Shown piece after piece: positions 22,984 to 34,173 of a stretch of 64,000 nucleotides of DNA (positions are counted from its first letter, which is position 1; each line of letters starts with the position of its first letter). The DNA is taken from the NCBI GenBank assembly GCA_022570795.1, contig JAKUDP010000016.1, positions 1,240,001 to 1,304,000 of the forward strand, written 5' to 3'. This stretch comes from Sphaerulina vaccinii (taxonomy: Eukaryota > Ascomycota > Dothideomycetes > Mycosphaerellales > Mycosphaerellaceae). The notes under the pieces are model-generated. The model ran no database searches, was not told the DNA's origin, and saw nothing but the letters and a program-made list of their open reading frames with translations. A program made the translations under genes and the position numbers.

Positions 22984-25159
22984 TAAATATTAACTACTAT
23001 TTATATAGCTTAGACCTCTACCGAAGGATAAGGAGGAGTACTAGAGGATAGATCTAGAAGAAGAAAACTCTAGAAGTATATAGCTTTAGAAGGAGAAAAT
23101 TAGAATAGAGTAGCTAACTAATTAGCCGACCGAAGTTTATTAAGGAACTAGTAGAAATATATATATTAGAAAATATCTAGATATTATATAAGATCTACTA
23201 GAAGTAAGGGTACAATCCTAGAAGAGAAGGAGATCTATCTCCGATAAAGGGGAAGGACCTAAACCTAAGGCCTATAGTATAGTTATAAGGTAGGTCTTCT
23301 AAAAGAAGTAGAGAGATAAGAAAGAGAATATATCTAACCTAAAGTATTATAAAGCATTTTTTAGTCTAATTAAAGAAGAAGAGAATTATATCTAGAAAAC
23401 CTTAGTAGAAATTAAAAAAGTTATATTTATAGTACTCGGACCTAATATTACTTTAAAGTAAGAGATTCCTATTCTAAAGTTCTATAAAGAGGTAATATAG
23501 AATTCTAAATAGAGCTATATATAGAAAGAAGCAATCTAGAGAGAACTAGTAGCTTTAGATAGTAACTATATCTAGAAGCTAGTTATACTACTAAAGAGTA
23601 TAAACCTTATAATATCTAGATAGGTCTTTAATATAAAAAGATTAATTAGTAGAGCTATTAAAAAGTTTAAAGCAAGACTAGTTACTAGAGGGTTCTTCTA
23701 GAAGTTTGGAGTAGACTTTAAAGATACCTTTATACTAACTATAAAATATAATACTTTAAAGGTATTTATAGTAGTTGTTTGCAAGAAGGACTTAGAGATA
23801 TACTAAGTAGATATAAATAATATATTTATAGAGAGCTCTCTAAAAGAAGATATCTATATAATCCTACCTCTAGAAGTAGAGGTCCTACTAAACTAGGTCC
23901 TAAAGATTCTAAAGAGTCTCTATAGACTTAAGCAAGTAGTAAGAGACTAGAATAAACTCTATATTTTAAAGCTAGAATAGATAGAATTCGATTAATTAGA
24001 GATTAACCTATACCTATTTATCTATAAAGAAAGAAGAATTATAGTCCTAACCTATATAGATAATATACCTATTATAGTACTAGAGCTAAAGGATATTCTC
24101 TAATTTAAAAAATAGCTTAGTAAGGTTTTTAAGATTAAAGATCTAAAGGAGCTAGAAAAGATTCTTAGAATAAAGATAATAAAGGATAGGGTTATAGAAA
24201 CTCTAAAGCTTAATTAAGAATACTATATCTAAGAGAATCTTATAAAGCTAAATATAACTAAGGAAAATACCTATCTAACTCTCTTACTAATAGATAGTTA
24301 TAAAAGCCTTACTAAGGCAATTCTATCTAATAAGAGATATACTAAATAGAAGTACTAGAGCTAGATAGGTATATAGATATAGCCGATAGTTATAATAAAA
24401 CTAGATATTACTTTTACTTTTAGCAGACTAAGCTTATATATAGCTAACCTAATAAGGGGATATATAAATATTTTAAAGAAACTAGCAAGATACCTTAGGT
24501 CGTCCCTAGACCTAGGACTTATATTTAGAAGAGGTAGTAGAAGCTTTATTAGATATTTAGACTCTAACTATATAATAGACAAGGCAGACAGAGTCTTAAT
24601 TCTAGAATCTATCTTCTTCCTCTATAGAGTACTAGTATCTTAGATAAGTAAGAAGTAGAAGTCTATAGCAATATTAACTATAGAGGCTAAGTATATAGCT
24701 CTAAATATATATACTAAGCAATTTCAATTTCTAGTAGCACTTCTAAAGGAAATAGACTATATAGAGTTAGTAGGAGAATATTCTTTTTAACTACTTATTA
24801 AAGCAAACTCTAATATAGTAAATAAACTTAGACCTATTTAGATTATAGAGGATAACTAAGCATCTCTAACTCTAGTTAAGAATACCTATACCTATAAGAG
24901 ATTAAAATATATTAATATAGCCTATAATAATATTAGGAAACTCTAGTAGCAAAGGAAGATAGTAGTAGTATATATTCTAATAAAAGAGATAGTTATAGAT
25001 AGGTTAACTAAGCCGAAGAATAGTCCCTAATTCTAGGAGTTTAGAAGACAACTCTAGCTTATATAAATAGCTCTTCTATACTTAATAAGTTATCGAGATT
25101 TAGAATAGAATATAAGTACTAGAATATAGGGTAGAATAACTATCTAGCCTAAGTAGAAG

Positions 25160-25406
25160 TATTAGAAAGTATAGTCTAGTTAGACTATCTAAAAGATACT
25201 TTCTTAAGGATTAGATTATATAATATATATTATATAATAGTAGGTTATATAGCTTATCTAATACTTTATATCTTAGAAGGAGATGCAATCTATAACTAAC
25301 TAATATAATTAATATAGTTAGTTCCTATCTAATACTTCTATTTCTATTATATATTAAGACTCTTTCTATATATTATAAGTATATATATTATTATCCTATT
25401 TCGATA
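25160..25406 (+). repeat. TE2a 3' LTR
   Basis: A 247-base LTR, more strongly RIP-mutated than its 5' partner: CACGT motifs have become TATAT-like. Only the last dozen bases (CCTATTTCGATA) retain typical C positions. TE1 sequence resumes at 25412. Confidence 0.9.
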
Positions 25407-25803
25407 GAAGGTATAGTTAATAGTAAGCTTCGATATATTAATATATACTAATACTAGCTATAACAAGAGGTATAGAATAATAAGCTTAATATCAAATATA
25501 TACTAATATAAAATATACCTATAGATAGCTTTACTAAACTACTTACTATATAATAATAATAGTAGTTTATTATATAGCTAGGCCTTTAACCGATACTAAT
25601 ACCTAAAATATAGGAAACGAGCAATACTCGCTTACTAGGTATATACTAAAACGAGTTTAAGAAACTCTTCTTAGTAGAAATCGATATAATAGTAGATAGT
25701 AAAGTAGCTACTAGTAGTACCTAGGTATAATAGTATATATCTACTTTAGAAAGGAGGTCGATAGACAACTACTATATATAATGCTATACTAGCTAAAGAG
25801 GTG

Positions 25804-26027
25804 TATTGCGCAGATAGCTAAAAACACCGAATATAAGCTAAGAATATAGGAAAACTAGCCCTCTAGGCTTGTATAGAGATTTCTTAGATCTTGGCGAGCA
25901 ATTTAGTATATAGAACGCACTGTAGATTGCTCAGAACGATCAGTTGTTGACTCCTACACGATCTGATCCATATATTCCAATATTCATGAAATTGCCAAGT
26001 GATTACGTAACCGACTGCCTCGCATCA
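25804..26027 (+). repeat. TE1 3' LTR
   Basis: A 224-base LTR preceded by a purine-rich tract (AAAGAGGTG). It begins TATTGCGC (TG to TA) and ends CTCGCATCA, followed by the AGACG duplication. The inner half is RIP-mutated and the outer half intact. Confidence 0.92.
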
Positions 26028-26378
26028 AGACGCTTGGACGAACACCCAACTCAAAGTGACATGGTATAGATTCAGAAGTGAAGGAACACTCGATTTTCTC
26101 GCCGACAGTGACCTTTATTTGCATACCACAAGGAAGTCAATCATTCGCCGATCAACAGCGATTTCTTTTCTTGATCGTTTCAAGATGCTGACAGCAACGT
26201 TGGCATAAACGTCACAACCAGTTCACGTCGACCAAGAATGTTTACGCGTCCACTCCGGATTGCAACGGCGGCGGCTTCACTTCGACTCTCCGCTAGATAA
26301 CCTCCTCTTTTAGGAGTTCCAGCAACTTCCTTGCACTCGTGAACATCGACAGAACAGAGACAGAGACACCCACACATC
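26028..26378. promoter_or_regulatory. Upstream region of the PPxY membrane protein gene
   Basis: About 350 bases from the TE1 right edge to the start of the next gene. Composition changes at once to normal GC, with no RIP-like skew, so the RIP edge is sharp here. The last 50 bases contain a CAGAACAGAGACAGAGACAC purine/CA run, common in fungal 5' leaders. No TATA box is obvious. Confidence 0.4.
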
Positions 26379-27020
26379 ATGGAGGCCACGACTCAGATCC
26401 TAGCAATCTGCCTCCTCAGCTTCATCAGCTTCACCACCGCACAGTCGAACAACGATGGCTCCAGCCTCGCCACCAGCATCTACGGAGGCGACTCGACAGT
26501 GACTCCCACCTCCTCAGCTACACCACCGCCCGCAACCTCCACACAAGACAACAACGACAACCGCGACATTGGCGGCTTAGTCAACTACTATTTCGTCTTC
26601 CTCGCTCTCTTCGTGATCATAGCCGGAATGGGCGCGTTCTTCATGTATCGGCGTAAGAAGAAGGCCATGATGATGTACCGCCACGGCCAGTCCGACGCTC
26701 TCCAGCAAGATGTCAATGTCTGGGATCCTACAAGAGCACGAAGGCGGTATTGGCAAGGTAGCAGATGGAGATCAACAGATGAGACCGAGCGCAGGGATGA
26801 AGGGTTGAATGAGAATGGAGAGGCGCCTCCGCCTTACATGCCGAAGGGGCGGGATGAGGAGCATGGAGAGGGAGTGGCGGTGCCGATGCAGACGCTGTCT
26901 AGGGAGCAGGCTGGGTTGAAGCCGCCGGGGTATGAAGAGCATTATGGAGGGCAACATCATACGGGAGGGACGAGTTCGACGGCGACACAGGAGACTGGAA
27001 CGATACCGCAGTATCGATAG
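26379..27020 (+). CDS. Type I membrane protein with cytoplasmic PPxY motifs
   Basis: A single exon encodes 213 residues. Residues 1-21 form a signal peptide (QILAICLLSFISFTTA), followed by a short Ser/Thr/Pro-rich exterior part (22-66), one transmembrane helix at 70-90 and a basic stop-transfer RRKKK at 91-95. The cytoplasmic tail holds two PPxY motifs, PPPY at 150-153 and PPGY at 182-185, which bind WW domains of Nedd4/Rsp5 ubiquitin ligases. The layout resembles fungal Rsp5 adaptor-like membrane proteins, but I recognise no named family, so an adaptor role is inference. The gene starts about 350 bases from TE1. Confidence 0.75.
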   Translation: MEATTQILAICLLSFISFTTAQSNNDGSSLATSIYGGDSTVTPTSSATPPPATSTQDNNDNRDIGGLVNYYFVFLALFVIIAGMGAFFMYRRKKKAMMMYRHGQSDALQQDVNVWDPTRARRRYWQGSRWRSTDETERRDEGLNENGEAPPPYMPKGRDEEHGEGVAVPMQTLSREQAGLKPPGYEEHYGGQHHTGGTSSTATQETGTIPQYR

Positions 27021-27264
27021 GAAGGATCGCGGTTCCAGGCTCTATCGGATCCAATATTGAGCGAAGGACCTTTGTTTGTGCGTTATGAGCAGAGCGGTAG
27101 CATTGATGTTTAGAGCGAGGCGTTGGGGAATACGGAAGATTACAGCTTCGAGACGCAGAAGAGCTAGGTACAACTACGACAGTATACACGAAAGCTCAGC
27201 TCTGAAGGAAACGATGAGCGAGGGAGGGAGTATATATCTCCTTGAAAGACTGTCAAGAAGACTA

Positions 27265-28091
27265 CTACCAAGGCACAATCCTAATCTCACCAGTAACATC
27301 ATCCATCTCAGTATGAGTACCACTCTCACTATCTTTACCCAAGAGTACAAGTCTCACAGCATTATTAGCTCCATCCTCAATCCTGCCAGGTACAAGACTC
27401 CCTCCTTGACCAAAGTTGTTCAAAGCAGTGGCCTACAGCAAGAACGAAGTCAGCTCAGCACTCCGAGTGATCTGCTAGCATGAAGGTAACATACCCTAAA
27501 CCCCGGCGCACTAGCATTAATTTTCATCCCCGGATACTGATGATAAAAATACAACATCATCATATTCATCGCAGCCTTACTCGCTGCATAAGCAGGCCAA
27601 TTCTTATTATTATGTTTCGTTTGTCTTTCCAGACTAGCCAAGCCAGTAGACATGAATACCACTCTGGGATTTTCTGCTTTTTGTAACAGAGTAATAAACG
27701 TCTCGACAGATTGAGCTGTCCCAGCAACATTCGTATCACAGGCCAGCTTGATCAGTTCCGAGATGGGTGTCGTGCCTACGGGATTTGAGGCTTCGGGGGC
27801 TATTCCGGCGTTTGCGATGAGGACGTCGAGGGAGCCGAATTTCTGCTCGACGATGGAAGCTGCGGAGGTTATGGATGAGGTGGAGGTGATGTCTATGGGG
27901 ATGTATTCGCAATTGTTGTCGAGGGTGAGACCTTGATCGTAGAGGTTTTGGACGGCTGCTAGGCCTTTGGCTTCTGATCGAGCTCCGATTAGGACATGGA
28001 AACGGCCGAGTTGGAGGAGCTTCTTTGCGATTTCGAAGCCTAGGCCTGTGTTGGCTCCTGTTATGAGGACGATTTCTTTGGCTGCGGCCAT
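27265..28091 (-). CDS. Short-chain dehydrogenase/reductase (classical SDR)
   Basis: Two exons (28091-27495, 27432-27265; intron 27433-27494 GTATGT...CTGTAG) encode 254 residues, standard for the family. The start at 28091 is chosen because TGANTGLG (11-18), the nucleotide-binding loop, then begins where expected; a frame extension to 28160 adds an unrelated N-terminus. NAG is at 94-96, the catalytic Ser region MSTG near 148 and YAASK at 168-172. The SDR fold uses NAD(P)H to interconvert alcohols and ketones; the substrate is unknown. The absence of an obvious signal suggests a cytosolic enzyme. It converges on the PPxY gene. Confidence 0.88.
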
Positions 28092-29253
28092 GGTAGCAGT
28101 TTTGTCTTCGTGATTCGGTTCTGTAATAGGATGGTAGCTTGATCTATTGCGTTGTAGCAATGGAGTTTCTTATCGCTTTTATAGCAACGAGAAGGATTGC
28201 ATGTAGACCTACTGTACGGACAATGCGAGTCGTATCTCCGGTAGTTCTCATACTTACGTATTGAATGGTGGTCGGCAAAGCCCAATCGGGACACATGAAG
28301 CTCAAGTCTAGAGACTCAGTTGCAGCTGCTCAGAGGCGTTTTCACCATGTTGTAGGCTGCTACCTCTGTCGGGGCATTCGGACGTAGAGGATGCTGTAAC
28401 CCGACCAGCAGTCGTACGAAGTGCCCATTGAAGTCATACCGATTGCTGATCCCGGCTTTACAGCTCAGACGTCCGAGAAGCACGATCGCCGGCGGTCGTA
28501 CTGCACAGTGCTGGATGACTGGGGAAGGGATCTCCTCCTGGCACATGCTCTTGTGTCTCCTTGTGCTGTGTTGTCACGTCGGACAGCGCGACGTGGTGGA
28601 GGCGTAGGACATGATAGAAACGAGGTCGGCCAGGCCTAGAACTTGTTTCTCAGCGGCAGACGAGCAGCACATGCAGGTCAATAACCGTAGCGCGTGGCGC
28701 GTTCCGCTATTATCATTCGAGCAGGGGCCTCTAGCTGTGGCTTTGCTGCCAGCCTCACGATGACGGACAAGGACATGAAGCGAGCTTCAGATCGGAGTCG
28801 AAGAACTGCTGTATACAACAACCAGGAGAACAGATAGAACGGATGGAGGTGAGAACAAGACATAGCTGGATCTGATGACAGCACAGCAGCTGCACGCATT
28901 GATATGTACCCCAAACATTAATGTCCAGGAGGTACACGTAACGTAAGCAAGCCAATGGTACAAGAATTCCACAGTGAACCATGTTCGAAGCTCTAATGAA
29001 CTGCCCGCACAGCCACAACAGATCCGTGCAGCTCTCACCAACTCACGCCAACATCTGCCTGCTTGTTGCTGGCTTGCTGGCTTGTCAATTTGTATACTCT
29101 TCCTGTACACCCACGCTCCTTATCTTACACCTTCCACCTGCAGCGTTGTTCCTCACCACACCTCCACCTCTTGGTGGCCACGACATCACCTCCACCTTTT
29201 AGCATACTGAACAAGCTCAGCGGGCTCCTATCAGCTTGGGAAACGCAGTCGCT
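28092..29253. other. Divergent intergenic region, SDR and tricalbin promoters
   Basis: About 1.16 kb between two divergent starts, with no supported gene. Frames near 28316-29210 overlap on both strands and lack domains. A CA/CT-rich stretch (CACCTCCACC and similar, about 29130-29200) lies just before the tricalbin start, as often in fungal leaders. Confidence 0.45.
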
Positions 29254-32200
29254 ATGGAGGGCACGGCCAAGGGCGTCGAGGAGCTCAAGGCACAAGGTGT
29301 CGTTGAAGCTGCCCAAGATCCGAACAGCAGAGTGACTGCCCAAGACGCCGAGAAGGCTCTCAAAGACCATGCTCAGGCTGGCGGTGCGGCGGCCTTCGAA
29401 TTTAACCCGGACGCAAGTCCAGAAGAGAAGGCCGCGCAAGCAAAGGAGGTGAGTCTTCGGGTGTGAGGTTAGCATATCATGACTGTGAAGCTGACAAAGT
29501 GAACCACAGCGAGCAGGACCACGACTACACCGAAAGCACCAGACTGCTGCCCTGGTGACCGACGCGGACGATGGCATCGAGAACCCGGATCTCCCTCCGC
29601 CCAGCAAAGAGGGAGCGATATCAACCATAGACGACCCAACGGCGACTGCGAATGGTCATGTTGCTGAAGACGATGAATATTCGAGAGTGGGCTGGGCACC
29701 ACGATTTGGCAACCCAGGCGAGAACGACGATGATAATGATGGGCGAGATCACCAGACGTTCTTGGAGGGCAAGATCGATGATAAGTTCTTCGGTGATTGG
29801 TACCACAATGCAGGTCTCATCATATTCGCGTGCTTGAGCTCCTGGACCATTGCAGTCTTGGGCGGAGGTCTAGGCTGGATCTTCATTCTCATGACAATCT
29901 GCGGCACATACTACAGGACATCCTTGCGCAGGGTTCGACGTAACTTCAGAGACGATATTGTGAGGCAATTGACGAAGAACAAGCTGGAGACCGATGTCGA
30001 ATCGCTGGAATGGATCAACAACTTCATGTCCAAGTTCTGGCCCATCTACGCGCCTGTCCTGTGCGCAGGTATCGTCTCCTCTGTGGACCAGGTACTCAGC
30101 ACGTCTACTCCGGCATTTCTGGACAGTATGCGTATGAAGTTCTTCACACTAGGCACGAAGCCACCACGTTTGGAGCACGTCAAGACGTATCCTCGAGAAG
30201 AGGACGATGTCGTAATCATGGACTGGAAGTTCAGCTTCACGCCAAACGATGTCTCTGACCTGACAACGCGACAGGTCAAGCTCAAGGTCAACCCAAAGAT
30301 TGTCCTCGAAGTCCGCATCGGAAAGGCCATGATTTCGAAAGGCCTGGACGTGATTGTGGAGGATATGGCTTGTTCTGGAATCATGCGTGTCAAGATGAAG
30401 CTGATGCTGTCATTCCCGTTCGTTGAGAGGGTCGAAATCTGTTTCCTGGAACGACCGATGATCGACTATGTATGCAAGCCGCTCGGTGGTGACACTCTCG
30501 GGTTCGATATCAACTTCGTTCCAGGTTTGGAGAGCTTCATCCAGGAGCAGATCCATGCCAACCTTGGGCCGATGATGTACTCGCCAAATGTCTTCCCTAT
30601 CGAGCTCGCGAAGATGCTTGCTGGTACACCTGTTGATCAGGCGATCGGTGTTCTGCAAGTCACATTCCATGGCGCCCATGGTCTCAAGAATCCCGACAAG
30701 TTCTCTGGCACTCCGGACCCATACGCAACGGTATCGCTCAACAACCGTGAAGTGCTCAGCAAGACCAAGACGATCGAGGGCAACGCGAACCCACGATGGA
30801 ACGAGACAGTGAGCATCATCTTGACGAGTCTTAGAGAGCCTCTCACGATCGGCATCTTTGACTACAATGAGTTCCGCAAAGATAAAGAGCTGGGTATTGC
30901 TACATTCGATCTTGAGCAGCTTAGCAAAGACTATGAGCATCCAAACCAGAGTCTTGAAGTCATCGCCAATGGCCGGCCACGTGGTGCTGTACAGTGCGAC
31001 ATTCGATTCTTCCCAGTAATTGAAGGTCAGAAGCTTGATGACGGCACCGAGATTCCACCACCAGAGAGCCTGACAGGTATCGCTAAGTTCACTGTTGAGC
31101 AAGCCAAGGACTTGGACGGTAGTAAGTCTTTGATTGGCCAGCTCAACCCATATGCCGTGCTCCTCCTCAATGGCAAGGAGGTGCAGATCTCGCAGAAGCT
31201 GAAGCGCACCAACAACCCAATCTGGACCAATGCTACCAAGGAGATGCTCATCACTGACCGTAAGAAGGCCAAGCTGGGCTTGATCATCAAGGATGACCGC
31301 GACTTGGCGGCAGATCCGATCATCGCCAGCTATCAGATCAAACTTGACGACATGCTGAACCTCACGACTAAGGGTCAAGAGTGGTACAACTTGGCGGGTG
31401 CAAAGACTGGTCGCGCGAAGATGTCTCTGCAATGGAAACCAGTCGCATTGAAGGGCTCTGTTGGCGGCAATGGCTATATCGACCCGATCGGTGTCATGCG
31501 CTTTCACTTCCAGAGCGCTAAGGGCCTCAAGAACCTGGACACAGTGGGCAAATCCGATCCTTACGCCCGTGTCCTTCTATCAGGCATCCAGAAAGGGAGG
31601 ACAGTCACGTTCAAGAACAATCTGGATCCTGAGTGGGACGAAGTCTTCTACGTGCCAGTGCACTCTGTCCGCGAAAAGCTTGTTGTGGAGGTGATGGACG
31701 AGGAGAACGTTGGCAAAGATCGCACCATGGGACAAATGGAGGTCGCTGCCTCCGACTACATTCGTCAGACCGAAACAGGCGAATACGCGATCCACGACAG
31801 CAAGAACGATGTCATTGCGGCGCAGCTACGTGTCGGAAACAGTCAGCCGAAGGGCGTACTGAACTTTACTGTTGCTTTCTATCCTACCTTGAACGTAGCA
31901 GATCCTGAGGAAGAAGAGGAGAAAGCCGCAGAGGAAGCAGCAACTAATGGAACTAATGGAAGCACTACTACGTCCAGTGCGGCTTCTGTTGATGGTACTC
32001 GCCCAACCCGACACACTCGCAGCGATACTGTTGGTACTATCAGCAGCTTGAAATCGACCGCTAGCAAATCGGAGGCAGCTGCAATGCGCAATGCACTCGC
32101 TGAGAACGAAAAGGAGCAGGCCGAAGCTGAAGAAGTCAAGCAGCAGGAAGTGCCAAAGATCAAGATCGGACCCGAAGATCTCGTCAACTATGGTGAGCAA

Positions 32201-33849
32201 ATTCATCTCTATTCTGTCACCCGTTTACTAACTATGCCATAGAATCTGGTCTCATCGTCTTCACTATTCACGAAGGTGAACTTGCGCACACCAACAGCTA
32301 CTTACAGGTTCTTATGGACGACATGAAGTATCCTGCATGGCAAAGTGCAAAGATGAAGACCCGACAACACGCGTTCAACGAGACTGGTGACGCCATGGTC
32401 CGAGAGCTGGACTTATCACGCATAACCCTAAGGCTCGTAAACGACTCAGAGGCCAAGGGCGACAAGGATGATAACATAAAGGCCCGTGTCGCAGCACCCA
32501 CCATTGACACGCTGAAGCGATGTCTGTATACCCCGCAGGTAATCCCGATCAAGGACGAGCACGGCCACGAGAGCAAGATCAAGGTGTCGATGCGCTACCT
32601 TCCTGTTAAGATGCAACTTGATCCGAGCGAATCTTTCAACAACCAAGGCAACCTTCGTGTCGAGGTGTTAGATGCTGCCGACCTTCCTGCTGCTGATCGC
32701 AATGGCTACTCCGATCCATTCTGCAAGTTCATGCTCAATGGCAAGGAAGTATACAAGACGAAGACGCAGAAGAAGACACTGCACCCAGCATGGAATGAGT
32801 ACTTTGAGGTTCCTATCATCAGTCGAACGGCGGGCAAGTTTACTTGCGACGTGTATGATTGGGACTTCGGTGACAAGAACGATTTCCTCGGATCTGCCGC
32901 CATACCCCTGGAGATACTCGAGCCTTTCCAGGCGCAAGAGGTCACTCTGAATCTCGACGGAAAGAGTGGCGTGGTCAGGCTGAAGATGCTCTTCAAGCCA
33001 GATTACATCACACGATCACGACAAGGATCATCAACCTTCAGTGGTACCTTTGCTGCGCCAGGCAAGATCGTCGGTGCTCCGGTGAAGGGCGTCGGCAAGG
33101 TCGGAAGCGCGATTGGCGGAGGCATCTTCAGCGGCGCGAAGTTCGCTACACGCGGCTTCAAGCGACGAACTGTCAGCGGAGCTCAGGATGTTCCTGAGGG
33201 TGAATTGCGCCCAACAAGTATGGACGTGGGAGAAGGCGAAGGCGTCAGCAGGCCGACCACTGCCGCAAATGGGGCTTATGCCAATGGCGACTCCATCAAT
33301 GGCATTGTTGGCAGAGACTCGATGCAGCCACCTCGCACACCAGGCGGCCATGACCGAGCGACGAGCTTCAGTCAAGGAAGTCCCGCTGTGAATGGCGAAA
33401 CAGGCACTGCCTCGATCAGCATTGTCAGTGCTTCTGGCTTTCCCGAGAAGACAAAGCTGGAAGTACATGTTCACCAAGGCAGCAAGCAAATCATCAAGAC
33501 CAAGGCCATCAAGGCCGAGACTGGCGAGGCCAGCTGGGATGACCAGGAGAAGAGAGTGGAGTGCAATGCCGCTGCCCCGTTCAGAGTCGTAGTCAAGAAC
33601 GATAAGACCTTCAAGGATGAGACTCTGGGCGAGAACACCTTCTTCATCAACGACTCGGCCTCAGGTGGTGAGCGCGAAGTGCGCTGTGGCGCTGGTGTGG
33701 TTGTCATCCGCACCTCATTCCAACCCGCCGAAGCTCGTTCTCTAGCTCCGAGCACACAATCGCCTGCAGGCAAGAAGGCAGGCTTTGGCAGCAAATTGCT
33801 CCACGCATCTGGCAGAGACAGAGAGCGCAGTGTTACGCCATCTGGATAG
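29254..33849 (+). CDS. Tricalbin: SMP and C2-domain ER-plasma membrane tether
   Basis: Three exons (29254-29448, 29510-32192, 32243-33849) encode 1494 residues; both introns (GTGAGT...CACAG, GTGAGC...CATAG) keep phase. A disordered N-terminus is followed by a hydrophobic hairpin near 167-200 (GLIIFACLSSWTIAV...IFILMTICG), an SMP lipid-transfer domain (about 230-430) and at least four recognisable C2 domains. These start at GVLQVTFHGAHGL, GIAKFTVEQAKDL, GVMRFHFQSAKGL and, in exon 3, GNLRVEVLDAADL with the Ca-site SDPF; a less regular C2-like region lies before the last. Tricalbins tether cortical ER to the plasma membrane and transfer lipids. The frame ends in TAG at 33847-33849, but the same frame stays open and coding-like to 34173 (see findings). 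Yeast Tcb3 is about 1545 residues. Confidence 0.93.
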
Positions 33850-34173
33850 AGTCCGGGAGCTGTTTCCAATACGACAATGGATAGCGTCGTCGAGGAGGAA
33901 CCGCGTCGAGGACGAAGGGACAGTTTGAAACGCGCATTCACGTTTCGTGGCCGAACGGCGAAGGAGGTAACGAAAGATATCTTCCGAAGAGGCAGCACTA
34001 GTTCGAAGCGATCGGCGCAGTCGTTCCGAAGTAACAGCATCTTCACGACTAGGAGCAATATGAGCATGCTGGAGGGCATACCTGGACCCCATCCAATGTC
34101 GCCAACTGCGTCTCCGAGAAGCTCTAATGTTGGTGGCATGACGACGCGCAAGGCAGAGAAAAGGAAAAAGTAA
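33850..34173 (+). pseudogene. In-frame coding-like extension of tricalbin beyond a TAG
   Basis: Immediately after the TAG the same reading frame continues for 107 codons to a TAA. It contains SPGAVSNTTMDSVVEEEPRR and GRRDSLKRAFTFRGRT, then a Ser/Arg-rich tail ending KAEKRKK. That low-complexity, phosphorylation-rich composition matches the residues just before the stop (RDRERSVTPSG). I see no usable intron around the stop: upstream donors would give introns below 25 bases or remove C2 sequence. A nonsense mutation (for example CAG to TAG), readthrough or a sequencing error are the options. Confidence 0.55.

Larger units (their letters stand above)
19680..25406 (+). mobile_element. TE2a: RIP-mutated Copia retrotransposon nested in TE1
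   Basis: A 5.7-kb element with 247-base LTRs (19680-19926, 25160-25406), flanked by AAAGG on the left and GAAGG on the right. It sits in the RNase H region of TE1. Copia order is visible: gag with a CCHC-like knuckle around 21120-21180, a zinc-finger-plus-integrase region around 21960-22800, RT around 23600-24200 and RNase H around 24540-25000. The RT catalytic box reads YIDN instead of YxDD, a TGA-to-TAA change. Frames are full of stops. Pol matches TE2b and TE2c closely, but the gag part does not (see findings). Confidence 0.9.
14329..26027 (+). mobile_element. TE1: RIP-mutated LTR/Copia retrotransposon, split by nested TE2a
   Basis: Two LTRs (14329-14551, 25804-26027) bound the element, and the same 5 bases, AGACG, flank it at 14324-14328 and 26028-26032. 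Without the nested insertion (19680-25406) it is about 5.97 kb. Orientation is plus. The Copia order is visible despite stops: integrase-like sequence around 16440-17100, reverse transcriptase around 18600-19050 with an intact YVDDI at about 18853-18867, and RNase H to about 19680 continuing at 25412-25600 (PIDSFTKLLT). Every long frame is broken by TAA/TAG, as expected from RIP. A half-tRNA primer site follows the left LTR. It cannot encode its proteins. Confidence 0.9.

Noticed and set aside
30410..31507. 365-codon frame antisense to tricalbin
   Set aside because: It mirrors conserved SMP/C2 coding sequence in another frame; no domain of its own.
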